This document shows positions 42,103 to 49,396 of a stretch of 64,000 nucleotides of DNA, one piece after another. The notes under the pieces are model-generated. The model worked only from the letters and a program-made list of their open reading frames with translations. It searched no databases and was not told the DNA's origin. Both the position numbers and the translations under genes were made by a program. Position 1 is the first letter of the stretch. Each line of letters begins with the position of its first letter. Origin of the DNA: Dinoroseobacter sp049800775 (GTDB taxonomy: Bacteria > Pseudomonadota > Alphaproteobacteria > Rhodobacterales > Rhodobacteraceae); contig NZ_JBNAFR010000005.1 of assembly GCF_049800775.1 (NCBI RefSeq), positions 1 through 64,000 of the forward strand, written 5' to 3'.

Positions 42103-43092
42103 ATGGGACAGCTTGTCGACGGCACATGGCACGACGTCTGGTACGACACCAAAAGCACGGGCGGGAAGTTCGTCCGGTCGACTGCCGGGTTCCGCAACTG
42201 GATCACCGCCGATGGCAGCGCGGGCCCCTCGGGCAAGGCGGGCTTTCCCGCCGAGAGCGGGCGCTATCACCTCTATGTTTCGCTGGCCTGTCCCTGGGCA
42301 CACCGCACGCTGATCTTTCGCGCGCTCAAGGGGCTGACCCCGCATATCGACGTCTCGGTCGTGCATCCGGACATGCTGTCCGATGGCTGGACCTTCGAGA
42401 CCGATCAGGAGGGGGCGACGGGCGACCGGCTCTATGGCCTGCCCTTTGCCCGAGACCTCTATACCAAGGCCGATCCCAAGATTTCGGGCCGGGTGACCGT
42501 GCCGATCCTGTGGGACAAGGCGAGCAAGACGATCGTGTCCAACGAAAGCTCCGAGATCATCCGGATGTTCAACACAGCCTTTGACGGGCTGACCGGCGAC
42601 ACTCAGGATTTCTACCCCGAGGCCCTGCGCGCCGAGATCGACGCCGTCAATGACCGGGTCTATTCCGACATCAATAACGGCGTCTACAAATCCGGCTTTG
42701 CCACGAGCCAGCCCGCCTATGACGAGGCGGTCACCACGCTGTTCGGCGCGCTGGACTGGGTCGAGGACCGGCTGAGCACCCGCCGCTATCTGACCGGGGA
42801 TCGGATCACCGAGGCCGATTGGCGGCTCTTCACCACGCTGGTGCGCTTTGATCCGGTCTATCACCTGCATTTCAAATGCAACCGGCGCCGGATTGTCGAT
42901 TACCCCAACCTCTGGGCCTATACCCGGGAACTCTTCCAATGGCCGGGTGTCGCCGAGACGGTGAATTTCGACCATATCGTGCGCCACTACCACTACAGCC
43001 ACGAGAGCATCAATCCGCACCGAATCATTCCGATCAATCCCGAGATCGATTGGATGGCACCCCATGGCCGCGAGCGTCTGCTCGCCGCCTAA
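42103..43092 (+). CDS. Glutathionyl-hydroquinone reductase (Xi-class glutathione transferase)
   Basis: This 329-residue cytosolic enzyme reduces glutathionyl-hydroquinones. It matches the ECM4/YqjG family: an N-terminal extension, the catalytic CPWAHR motif with C63, IVSNESSEIIRMFNTAFD and, in the C-terminal helical domain, YLTGDRITEADWRLFTTLVRFDPVYHLHFKCN, ending with the typical HYHYSHESINPHRIIP. The ATG at 42103 follows AGGAGAGGAG. It has no functional link to the B12 genes beside it. Confidence 0.95.
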   Translation: MGQLVDGTWHDVWYDTKSTGGKFVRSTAGFRNWITADGSAGPSGKAGFPAESGRYHLYVSLACPWAHRTLIFRALKGLTPHIDVSVVHPDMLSDGWTFETDQEGATGDRLYGLPFARDLYTKADPKISGRVTVPILWDKASKTIVSNESSEIIRMFNTAFDGLTGDTQDFYPEALRAEIDAVNDRVYSDINNGVYKSGFATSQPAYDEAVTTLFGALDWVEDRLSTRRYLTGDRITEADWRLFTTLVRFDPVYHLHFKCNRRRIVDYPNLWAYTRELFQWPGVAETVNFDHIVRHYHYSHESINPHRIIPINPEIDWMAPHGRERLLAA

Positions 43093-43122
43093 CCCGCGCC
43101 TGCGGGCGGACATCAGTAAGGT

Positions 43123-43482
43123 TCAGTGGGTGGCGTAATGCTCCACCATCGCCGTCAGGTCTTCGGGCGGGGTGTCTTCGGGCATCATCGCCCGAGCATT
43201 CGAGACATGGTTGAAGATCGATCCGTCGCTGAAGAACTGCGAGTTGTTCACGAAGATCACCTGCGTCTCGGGACGGCGGTAGCTGGCATAATCGGCAATC
43301 GCCAAGGCACTGCCCTCGGTCAGGGTCAGTGACAGAAGCACCACATCCACAGGATGTTCGCTCAGGTGGCGCACGGCATCTTCCTGTGCCGACACACAGT
43401 CGACACGTGCTCCGCCGCGCTTGAGATGTGAAGCCCAAATACCGGCGAGACCCGCCTGGCCATGGACGATCAAAACGCGCAT
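43123..43482 (-). CDS. Degenerate response-regulator receiver protein
   Basis: This 119-residue single-domain protein has the receiver fold pattern (MRVLIVHGQAGLAGIWASHLKRGG ... VDVVLLSLTLTEGSALAI ... ETQVIFVNN). The phospho-acceptor aspartate is serine (S51 in VVLLSLTL), the acidic pair after the first strand is missing (VHGQ instead of DD), and no lysine-proline is seen near the end. It therefore cannot be phosphorylated in the usual way. A GGGGG run just before ATG 43482 acts as ribosome site. It is convergent with the hydroquinone reductase. The partner is unknown. Confidence 0.8.
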   Translation of the reverse strand: MRVLIVHGQAGLAGIWASHLKRGGARVDCVSAQEDAVRHLSEHPVDVVLLSLTLTEGSALAIADYASYRRPETQVIFVNNSQFFSDGSIFNHVSNARAMMPEDTPPEDLTAMVEHYATH

Positions 43483-43526
43483 TTTACCCCCTTGGCGATT
43501 CTGGACGGCCAAGCCGCCGGACTCGC

Positions 43527-43559
43527 TCTGCCGGCAAGCTAGCCCATAAGCCCGGCAGA
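43527..43559. promoter_or_regulatory. Inverted repeat between the receiver gene and DUF1636
   Basis: TCTGCCGG (43527-43534) and CCGGCAGA (43552-43559) form perfect 8-bp arms around 17 bases, 45 bases upstream of the minus-strand receiver start. It may be an operator for either gene. The rest of the 280-base gap (43483-43762) shows an A/T-rich stretch near 43564-43620 that could contain promoters; I see no riboswitch. Confidence 0.35.
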
Positions 43560-43762
43560 TCGGTAATACTTTTTGACCCGTTCTTCAAATTTTGACGGGA
43601 TCGGCAATTTTTCACTCATCATGTCCGCTCAGGATAGAGCGCTGCTCAAGTCTGCACCGGTCCAGGACGCCCGACGGGCAAACGCGCATCGCCGATTGAA
43701 CCTTGCCGCGAAATGCGGGACATGACGGGAAACGCGCAATCGCCACCGATCGAGGACGTGCC

Positions 43763-44155
43763 ATGACAAGCTGGATCACCATCTGCGACACCTGCAAACG
43801 CGCCGATTGGGAGGATCGCGGTGCCGAGACCACCGATGGCGAGGTGCTCGCCGCGCTGATCGAGGCCGCAGCCGCCGGGGCGTCGGATGTGCGCACGCGG
43901 CGGCACTCCTGCCTGATGGGCTGCAAATCCGGCTGCAACGTGACGATCCAGGGGGCTGGTAAGCTCGCCTATACGCTGGGGGATTTCGAGGCCGGGGCCG
44001 AGGCGGCGGAGGCCATCGTGGCCTATGCCGCCCTCCATGCGGTGTCCGAAACCGGGCAGGTGCCCTACCGGACCTGGCCGCAGGGGGTGAAGGGGCATTT
44101 CGTGACCCGCCACCTGCCCCTGCCGACGCAAGAGGCTGAGGACCAGACCCCATGA
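43763..44155 (+). CDS. DUF1636 metal-binding-type protein of cobalamin clusters
   Basis: This 130-residue protein has cysteine motifs typical of the family: ITICDTCKRADWED near the N-terminus and RRHSCLMGCKSGCNVTIQG in the middle, fit for an Fe-S cluster or metal. The family often sits beside cob genes in alphaproteobacteria. ATG 43763 begins MTSWITICDTC. It overlaps cobC by four bases, so it is part of the DUF1636-cobC-cbiB unit. Function unproven. Confidence 0.85.
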   Translation: MTSWITICDTCKRADWEDRGAETTDGEVLAALIEAAAAGASDVRTRRHSCLMGCKSGCNVTIQGAGKLAYTLGDFEAGAEAAEAIVAYAALHAVSETGQVPYRTWPQGVKGHFVTRHLPLPTQEAEDQTP

Positions 44156-45120
44156 GCCAGAGCCCGCCCCGCGACCATGGCGGCGGGATCGAGGCCGCGC
44201 GGGTCCTCTGGGGCGGCGCGCGGGAGGCCTGGATCGACCTCTCGACCGGGATCAACCCCGTGCCCTATCCGGTGGGCACATTCACGGCGTCAGACTGGAC
44301 CGCCCTGCCCGATCAGCCTGCCTTTGATGCGCTCTGCGCGGCGGCCCGGGCGTTCTGGCGGGTGCCTGAGGGTGTCGACATCCTGCCCGCGCCCGGGGCC
44401 TCGGCTCTGATCGCGAGCCTGCCGGGGCTCAGACCACGGGGCCGCGTCGCGATCCCTGCGCCGACCTATAACGAACACGGGGCCGCCTTTGCCGCCCATG
44501 GTTGGGATCTGGTGGCGGGCAGTCTGGATCAACCGGGCCTTGGCGCGCGGGTTCTTGTCCATCCCAACAACCCCGACGGGCGGCAGTGGCGCGGGGATGA
44601 GATCCCCGCGGATGACGCGCTGACGGTGATCGATGAAAGCTTCTGCGACGTCGCCCCCGAGGCGAGCCTGATCGCCCGGGCCGTGCGGCCCGGGACCCTG
44701 GTGCTCAAGAGCTTTGGCAAGTTCTGGGGGCTGGCCGGTCTGCGGCTGGGCTTCGCCATCGGGCACCCCGAGACCCTGGCCCCGCTGCGCGAGCGGATCG
44801 GGCCCTGGGCGGTGTCCGGCCCGGCCCTGCGGATAGGCACAACGGCCCTGCGGGATCTGGACTGGGCCGAGGAAACCCGCGCGCGGCTTGCGCGGGATGC
44901 CACGCGGCTGGACGCCATGGCGACCGGTGCGGGCTGGCGCTGTCTCGGGGGCACGCCGCTGTTTCGGCTCTATGACACCGGCTCGGCAGAAGACGCTCAG
45001 GGACATTTGGCCAGCCATCACATCCTGACCCGCCGCTTCCCCTATTCCGCCACATGGCTGCGCCTTGGCCTGCCCGGGCGCGCGGAAGACTGGGCCCGGC
45101 TGGAGCGCGCCCTGTCATGA
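44152..45120 (+). CDS. cobC: Threonine-phosphate decarboxylase (L-threonine-O-3-phosphate decarboxylase)
   Basis: This PLP enzyme makes (R)-1-amino-2-propanol phosphate, the linker of the lower ligand (called CobC in Pseudomonas, CobD in Salmonella). The fold-type I features are DHGGGIEAARVLWG near the start, IDLSTGINPVPYP, LVHPNNPDGRQW, VIDESFCDVAPEASL and the PLP lysine in SFGKFWGLAGLRLGF (about K190). 322 residues. It overlaps DUF1636 and cbiB by four bases each, and acts directly before CbiB in the pathway. Confidence 0.93.
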   Translation: MSQSPPRDHGGGIEAARVLWGGAREAWIDLSTGINPVPYPVGTFTASDWTALPDQPAFDALCAAARAFWRVPEGVDILPAPGASALIASLPGLRPRGRVAIPAPTYNEHGAAFAAHGWDLVAGSLDQPGLGARVLVHPNNPDGRQWRGDEIPADDALTVIDESFCDVAPEASLIARAVRPGTLVLKSFGKFWGLAGLRLGFAIGHPETLAPLRERIGPWAVSGPALRIGTTALRDLDWAEETRARLARDATRLDAMATGAGWRCLGGTPLFRLYDTGSAEDAQGHLASHHILTRRFPYSATWLRLGLPGRAEDWARLERALS

Positions 45121-46028
45121 CCGAGCATGCCGCGATCCTGCTGGTGGCGCTGCTACTCGACGCGGCCTTTGGTGAGCCCGATTGGCTCTGGTCGCGCCTG
45201 CCCCATCCGGCGGTTTTGATGGGGCGGCTCATTGGCGGGGCGGATGCACGGCTCAATACCGGCAAGGACGGGCGGTTCCGCGGGGTGCTGGTGATGGTCA
45301 CGCTGGGCCTGTGCGCTGTGGCGCTCGGGGCGGCGCTGGCCAGTCTCGGCTGGGTGGTCGAGGCCCTGCTCGCCGCGATCCTGCTCGCCCATCGCAGCCT
45401 TGTGGAGCATGTGCGCGCCGTGGCCACGGGATTGCAGGCAGGCCTGCCCCAGGGCCGCGCCGCCGTGGCGATGATCGTGGGGCGGGACACCGCGGCGCTC
45501 GACGCCCCCGGCGTGGCGCGGGCGGCCATCGAATCCGGGGCCGAGAACTTCTCGGACGGGGTGCTGGCCCCGGCCTTCTGGTTCCTGACCGGCGGGCTGC
45601 CGGGGTTGATGCTCTACAAGATCACCAACACCGCCGACAGCATGATCGGCTACCGCACCCCGCGCCATGAGGCCTTTGGCTGGGCCGCGGCGCGGTTTGA
45701 CGACCTGCTGAACTGGGTGCCCGCGCGGCTCAGCGCGCTGGTCATCCTCGTGGCCGCCGGGCGCCCGCAGGACTGGCCGCTGATCGCCCGGGACGCGCCC
45801 CTGCACCGCTCGCCCAATGCGGGCTGGCCCGAGGCGGCGATGGCCGTGGCGCTTGGCACGGCGCTGGCCGGCCCCCGCAGCTATGACGGCGCGATGCGGG
45901 AGTTCCCCTTCGTCCATCCCGAGGGCAGCCGCACCCCCGGCCCCGACACCATCGAAGGCGCCTGCCGCGCGCTCTGGCGAGCCTGGGGCCTGACGCTGGC
46001 GCTGGTCGCGATCCTCGCCGTCGTCTGA
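45117..46028 (+). CDS. cbiB: Adenosylcobinamide-phosphate synthase (CbiB/CobD)
   Basis: This membrane enzyme attaches aminopropanol (phosphate) to adenosylcobyrate. The N-terminal ILLVALLLDAAFGEPDWLWSRLPHPAVLMGRLI is characteristic, as are MIVGRDTAALDAPGVARAAIESGAENFSDGVLAPAFWFL and LYKITNTADSMIGYRTPRHEAFGWAAARFDDLLNWVPARLSAL. Four to five hydrophobic segments. ATG 45117 overlaps the cobC stop (ATGA). It ends the unit; no clear terminator follows. Confidence 0.95.
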   Translation: MTEHAAILLVALLLDAAFGEPDWLWSRLPHPAVLMGRLIGGADARLNTGKDGRFRGVLVMVTLGLCAVALGAALASLGWVVEALLAAILLAHRSLVEHVRAVATGLQAGLPQGRAAVAMIVGRDTAALDAPGVARAAIESGAENFSDGVLAPAFWFLTGGLPGLMLYKITNTADSMIGYRTPRHEAFGWAAARFDDLLNWVPARLSALVILVAAGRPQDWPLIARDAPLHRSPNAGWPEAAMAVALGTALAGPRSYDGAMREFPFVHPEGSRTPGPDTIEGACRALWRAWGLTLALVAILAVV

Positions 46029-46124
46029 CCCACGGTGACCCCATGCCCCCCCCTTTAACCCCTGGGCGCTTGCGGTCGGGGACCAGCCTGCTACCGTCGC
46101 CGCGACCAGCCTGAGGGGAGCCCC

Positions 46125-47294
46125 ATGCGCAAAGCCATCCTGCCGATCCTGATCTCGCTCGCACTGACCGGGACCGCCGCCGCCCAATGCGGGGGCAGCT
46201 TTTCGAGCTTCGTCGCCGGGCTCAAGGCAGAGGCGCAGGCCAAGGGTCACAGCAAGTCCACCGTCGACGCCTTCTTTCGCACCGCCGCCCAGGACAACCG
46301 CACCCTGCGCGCGGACCGGGCCCAGGGCGTGTTCAAGATGCCCTTCACCGAATTTGCCCGCCGGGTGATCAGCCAGAACCGCATGGATAATGGCCGCCGC
46401 AATGCCCAGCGCCATGACGCGGTGTTCGATCAGGCCGAGGCGCGGTTCGGCGTGCCCCGCGGGGTGCTTCTGGCCCTCTGGGCGCTGGAGACCGATTACG
46501 GCGCGGTGCAGGGCGATTTCAACACGCTGAACTCGCTGGTGACACTGGCCCATGACTGCCGCCGTCCCGAGCTGTTTCGCCCGCAGGTCTTCGCCGCGCT
46601 GGAGCTTTACGAGGCGGGCGATTTCGACCCGGCGCGCACCACCGGCGCATGGGCGGGCGAGATCGGCATGGTTCAGATGCTGCCCGAGGACATCCTCACC
46701 AAGGGGATCGACGGCGATGGCGACGGGCATGTCTATCTCAAGACTTCGGCACCCGATGCATTGCTGAGCGGGGCGAACATGCTGAGCGGCCTCGGCTGGC
46801 GCAAGGGCGAGCCCTGGCTGCAGGAGGTCTCGGTGCCCAGCGATCTCAACTGGGCGGAAACGGGCCTGACGCACCGCAAGTCCGGGCGCGACTGGGCCCG
46901 TATGGGCGTCACCCCGCGCTGGGGCGAGATCCAGAGCGGGCTCAAGGCTGCGTTGATCCTGCCCCAGGGGCGCAAGGGCCCGGCCTTCCTCGCCTATCCG
47001 AATTTCGATGTGTTCTTCGAATGGAACCAGAGCTTCGTCTATGTGACCACGGCGGCCTATTTTGCCACGCGCCTCTCCGGCGCGCCGGTCTTTGACGCCG
47101 GAAGCCCCGAGCCCGGCCTCAATGATGCGCAGATGAAGCAGCTCCAGACCCGGCTGCAGGCCAAAGGCTATGACGTGGGCAAGATCGACGGCATTCTCGG
47201 GGCCCGCACCCGCGCCGCCGTGCAGGCCGAGCAGGCGCGTCTGGACCTGCCGGCAGATGCCTGGCCCACACAGGCGCTTCTGTCCAAGCTCTAG
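46125..47294 (+). CDS. MltB-type lytic murein transglycosylase with peptidoglycan-binding domain
   Basis: This periplasmic enzyme cleaves glycan strands to anhydromuropeptides. Signal peptide residues 1-20 (cleavage after AAA) are followed by the SLT/MltB domain with catalytic E122 in LLALWALETDYGAVQG, then GEIGMVQMLPEDIL and a DGDGDGH segment that could bind calcium. The C-terminal 60 residues are a PG_binding_1 repeat (MKQLQTRLQAKGYDVGKIDGILGARTRAAVQAEQ). There is no lipobox: a Cys at 22 follows AQ and is probably not acylated. A 10-bp direct repeat GACCAGCCTG (46081-46090, 46104-46113) lies just upstream. Confidence 0.92.
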   Translation: MRKAILPILISLALTGTAAAQCGGSFSSFVAGLKAEAQAKGHSKSTVDAFFRTAAQDNRTLRADRAQGVFKMPFTEFARRVISQNRMDNGRRNAQRHDAVFDQAEARFGVPRGVLLALWALETDYGAVQGDFNTLNSLVTLAHDCRRPELFRPQVFAALELYEAGDFDPARTTGAWAGEIGMVQMLPEDILTKGIDGDGDGHVYLKTSAPDALLSGANMLSGLGWRKGEPWLQEVSVPSDLNWAETGLTHRKSGRDWARMGVTPRWGEIQSGLKAALILPQGRKGPAFLAYPNFDVFFEWNQSFVYVTTAAYFATRLSGAPVFDAGSPEPGLNDAQMKQLQTRLQAKGYDVGKIDGILGARTRAAVQAEQARLDLPADAWPTQALLSKL

Positions 47295-47641
47295 GGCCGG
47301 ATCGGAAAGCGCAGCCCGTCCGTGGTCAGCAGAATGAACCGCTCGCCATTCTCGACATAGCGGTCGCAACGCGAGAAGCCGTTGACGAAGTCGATACAGA
47401 CCAGCCCGTCCTCGGCGATCTCGAACTGGCCATAGGCCGTTCCGCCCTGATCATAGGTGTAGGAATACCGCCCGTCGGTCTCGAACCGCGAAATCCCGTT
47501 ATCGTAGAACTGGATCTGCTGCCCCACGAGCCGCTCGGTCAGGGCGGCCTGCGCGAGGGACTTGTCGCCGTCGCGCATGGCCCAGTCCTGCGCCGCGGCG
47601 GGCAGGGCGAGAAGTATCAATCCGAGGGTCAGGTATCGCAT
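47291..47641 (-). CDS. Small periplasmic hypothetical protein
   Basis: This 116-residue protein has a clear signal peptide (MRYLTLGLILLALPAAAQ) and a small beta-rich body with two cysteines (VCIDFVNGFSRCDRYV) that could form a disulfide. I do not recognise the family, although the pattern GQQIQFYDNGISRFETDGRYSYTYDQGG resembles small Rhodobacterales secreted proteins with repeated strand-turn units. It is convergent with the transglycosylase, overlapping by four bases, and is a single gene. Confidence 0.72.
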   Translation of the reverse strand: MRYLTLGLILLALPAAAQDWAMRDGDKSLAQAALTERLVGQQIQFYDNGISRFETDGRYSYTYDQGGTAYGQFEIAEDGLVCIDFVNGFSRCDRYVENGERFILLTTDGLRFPIRP

Positions 47642-47809
47642 GGGATCTCCGGGTTGTGTGCCGCAATGGTAGCCCGGTCTCCGCGATTTCCCCCGTCACA
47701 TTTCAGTCAGGCGTCGACATGGTCGCAGCAGCAGGCAGCCTCCCGCAAACGGTCCGGTCCATCCCGGTCGCGTGTTGTCCCCTGCCCGACGCGCCGGTAG
47801 CGTTCCGCC

Positions 47810-48520
47810 ATGGACATTTTTGGCAAAGCCCTTCTGGTGTATCACCACGGGCAAACCGACATCCCGCTCAAGGTGCTGCGGGATGACGGATGGACGGATG
47901 AGCACAGCCCCGGCCTCTATTTTCAGGACGAGCCCTTCGAATTCGAGGTCCCCGCCCTGCGGCGCATCTCCGGGCCGACCCTGGATGTGGGCTGCGGCGC
48001 GGGGCGCCACCTGAAATGGCTGGCCGCAGAGGGGCATGAGGCCGTCGGGCTGGACAGCTCGGAGGGGGCTGTGGCGGTGTGCCGGGCGCAGGGGCTGACC
48101 GGGGTCAACGCGGTCGATGTGCTGTCCGACCCCCTGCCAGAGCTTCCATTCAGACCCGCGCAGATCACGCTTTTTGGCAATAATGTCGGAATCGGAGGGA
48201 CCTTCGATGGCAGCGTCACCCTGCTGCGCATCCTGCACGGCATCTGCGGCGCGGGCGGACAGCTCCTGCTGACAGGGCTTAACGTGAAAGGGACCGAAAA
48301 CCCTACGCACATCGCTTATCAAGAGCGCAACCTCGCCGCAGGCCGACGGCGCGGTGAGCTGAAACTCCGCCTCTCCCATGAGGGCGAGACCGGGCCCGAG
48401 TTTGGCTGGTTCCACCCCGAACCCCACGAGATCGAGGAACTCGGCGCTCTGTCAGGATGGGGGGTCGAACATCTCGAGCATCAGGGCGGGTTTTTCTGGG
48501 CCAGCCTGCGGGCGCGTTAA
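47810..48520 (+). CDS. Class I SAM-dependent methyltransferase
   Basis: This 236-residue protein has the SAM-binding motif TLDVGCGAGRHLKWLA (about 57-72), motif II GLDSSEGAV, and FGNNVGIGG after a third strand. The N-terminal 50 residues (YFQDEPFEFEVPALRRISG) may contribute to substrate recognition. Substrate unknown. ATG 47810 is the first in frame. It is a single gene divergent from the small periplasmic protein. Confidence 0.82.
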   Translation: MDIFGKALLVYHHGQTDIPLKVLRDDGWTDEHSPGLYFQDEPFEFEVPALRRISGPTLDVGCGAGRHLKWLAAEGHEAVGLDSSEGAVAVCRAQGLTGVNAVDVLSDPLPELPFRPAQITLFGNNVGIGGTFDGSVTLLRILHGICGAGGQLLLTGLNVKGTENPTHIAYQERNLAAGRRRGELKLRLSHEGETGPEFGWFHPEPHEIEELGALSGWGVEHLEHQGGFFWASLRAR

Positions 48521-48608
48521 GGACCTCCTCCAGCCACACCCCGGCTGACAGATCCCGACTTGGACACAAGCGCTTACGTCACATCGATTGCAACCGCACG
48601 GGCGTGAT

Positions 48609-48629
48609 ACCCAAAGACCATCTTTGGGT
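48609..48629 (+). promoter_or_regulatory. Perfect 9-bp hairpin before the lipoprotein gene
   Basis: ACCCAAAGA (48609-48617) and TCTTTGGGT (48621-48629) flank a 3-base loop and are followed by a T-rich stretch. It lies 28 bases before the lipoprotein start and 88 after the methyltransferase stop, so it may be a weak terminator, an operator or a leader hairpin. Confidence 0.5.
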
Positions 48630-48656
48630 GCCTATTTGTTTTGATTGGAGTGCAGG

Positions 48657-49355
48657 ATGCGATGGCGCGCAGCGCGATCCTTCATCGCCTTTCTCACCGT
48701 GATCGGATGCACGGTCCCCCCAGTCGACCCCACATTCATCAGCTCCGTCCCCGCGGACCCGCAAAGCTTTGCGGTCGCACAAAAGGCGGTCAGGGCGTGT
48801 TCTGATCCCCTCAACAAAGAGCGCGTCCTCAAAAACTTTCAACGCGCCGGGTTCACCGTCTCCCAATACCCGGTTGCCTCGAGATTCGGAGGAACAGCAA
48901 CGCGCATTGATGTTTCAGCACCGGATCCCGCCGTGTCCGTGCTCTACCAATCGGGGAGGTGTTATGTCGGCCTCGAGGGGATGACCCCCAGCCAGTCTGC
49001 GCAATTGGCAGAGATCTGGGTGAACGCCCATAACGCCCGCCCGAATTCCGAATTTGGAGACGGCCTGTCCGACCATGTCTCAGGAGCGTGGCGGCATTTC
49101 TTTACGGAACCGGCGCGCGTGCCCAGCAAGGCCGCCTATTATCACCGGATCTACATCGCGGCCTACAAGACATGGCCGCATGGAGCCTATGACCCGCAAA
49201 GCAGCTTTGCCTACGACATCTCCGGTGTGTTCCCGGACAAACCCGGCGCGGCTGTGGAACTGAACCATGCGTTCGAGTGCAAACCCTATCACGTGACAGG
49301 TCCAAACAGCGGTGCCTATCTTCCGTGCTCCGAACCGGACTACCGGCCAAACTGA
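48657..49355 (+). CDS. Hypothetical lipoprotein
   Basis: This 232-residue protein begins MRWRAARSFIAFLTVIGC, a lipoprotein signal with Cys18 as the acylation site (VIGC lipobox). The rest has no family I recognise. It contains four further cysteines (RACSDPL, RCYVG, FECKPY, LPCSEPD) and aromatic-rich stretches (HFFTEPARVPSKAAYYHRIYIAAYKTWPHG). GGAG is six bases before ATG 48657. Base composition looks less GC-rich than neighbours by eye, so recent acquisition is possible. It is convergent with smc. Confidence 0.7.
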   Translation: MRWRAARSFIAFLTVIGCTVPPVDPTFISSVPADPQSFAVAQKAVRACSDPLNKERVLKNFQRAGFTVSQYPVASRFGGTATRIDVSAPDPAVSVLYQSGRCYVGLEGMTPSQSAQLAEIWVNAHNARPNSEFGDGLSDHVSGAWRHFFTEPARVPSKAAYYHRIYIAAYKTWPHGAYDPQSSFAYDISGVFPDKPGAAVELNHAFECKPYHVTGPNSGAYLPCSEPDYRPN

Positions 49356-49396
49356 CCGGCAGAGTTCAAGCCCGGGCTGACGCCGACGCGCATCTG

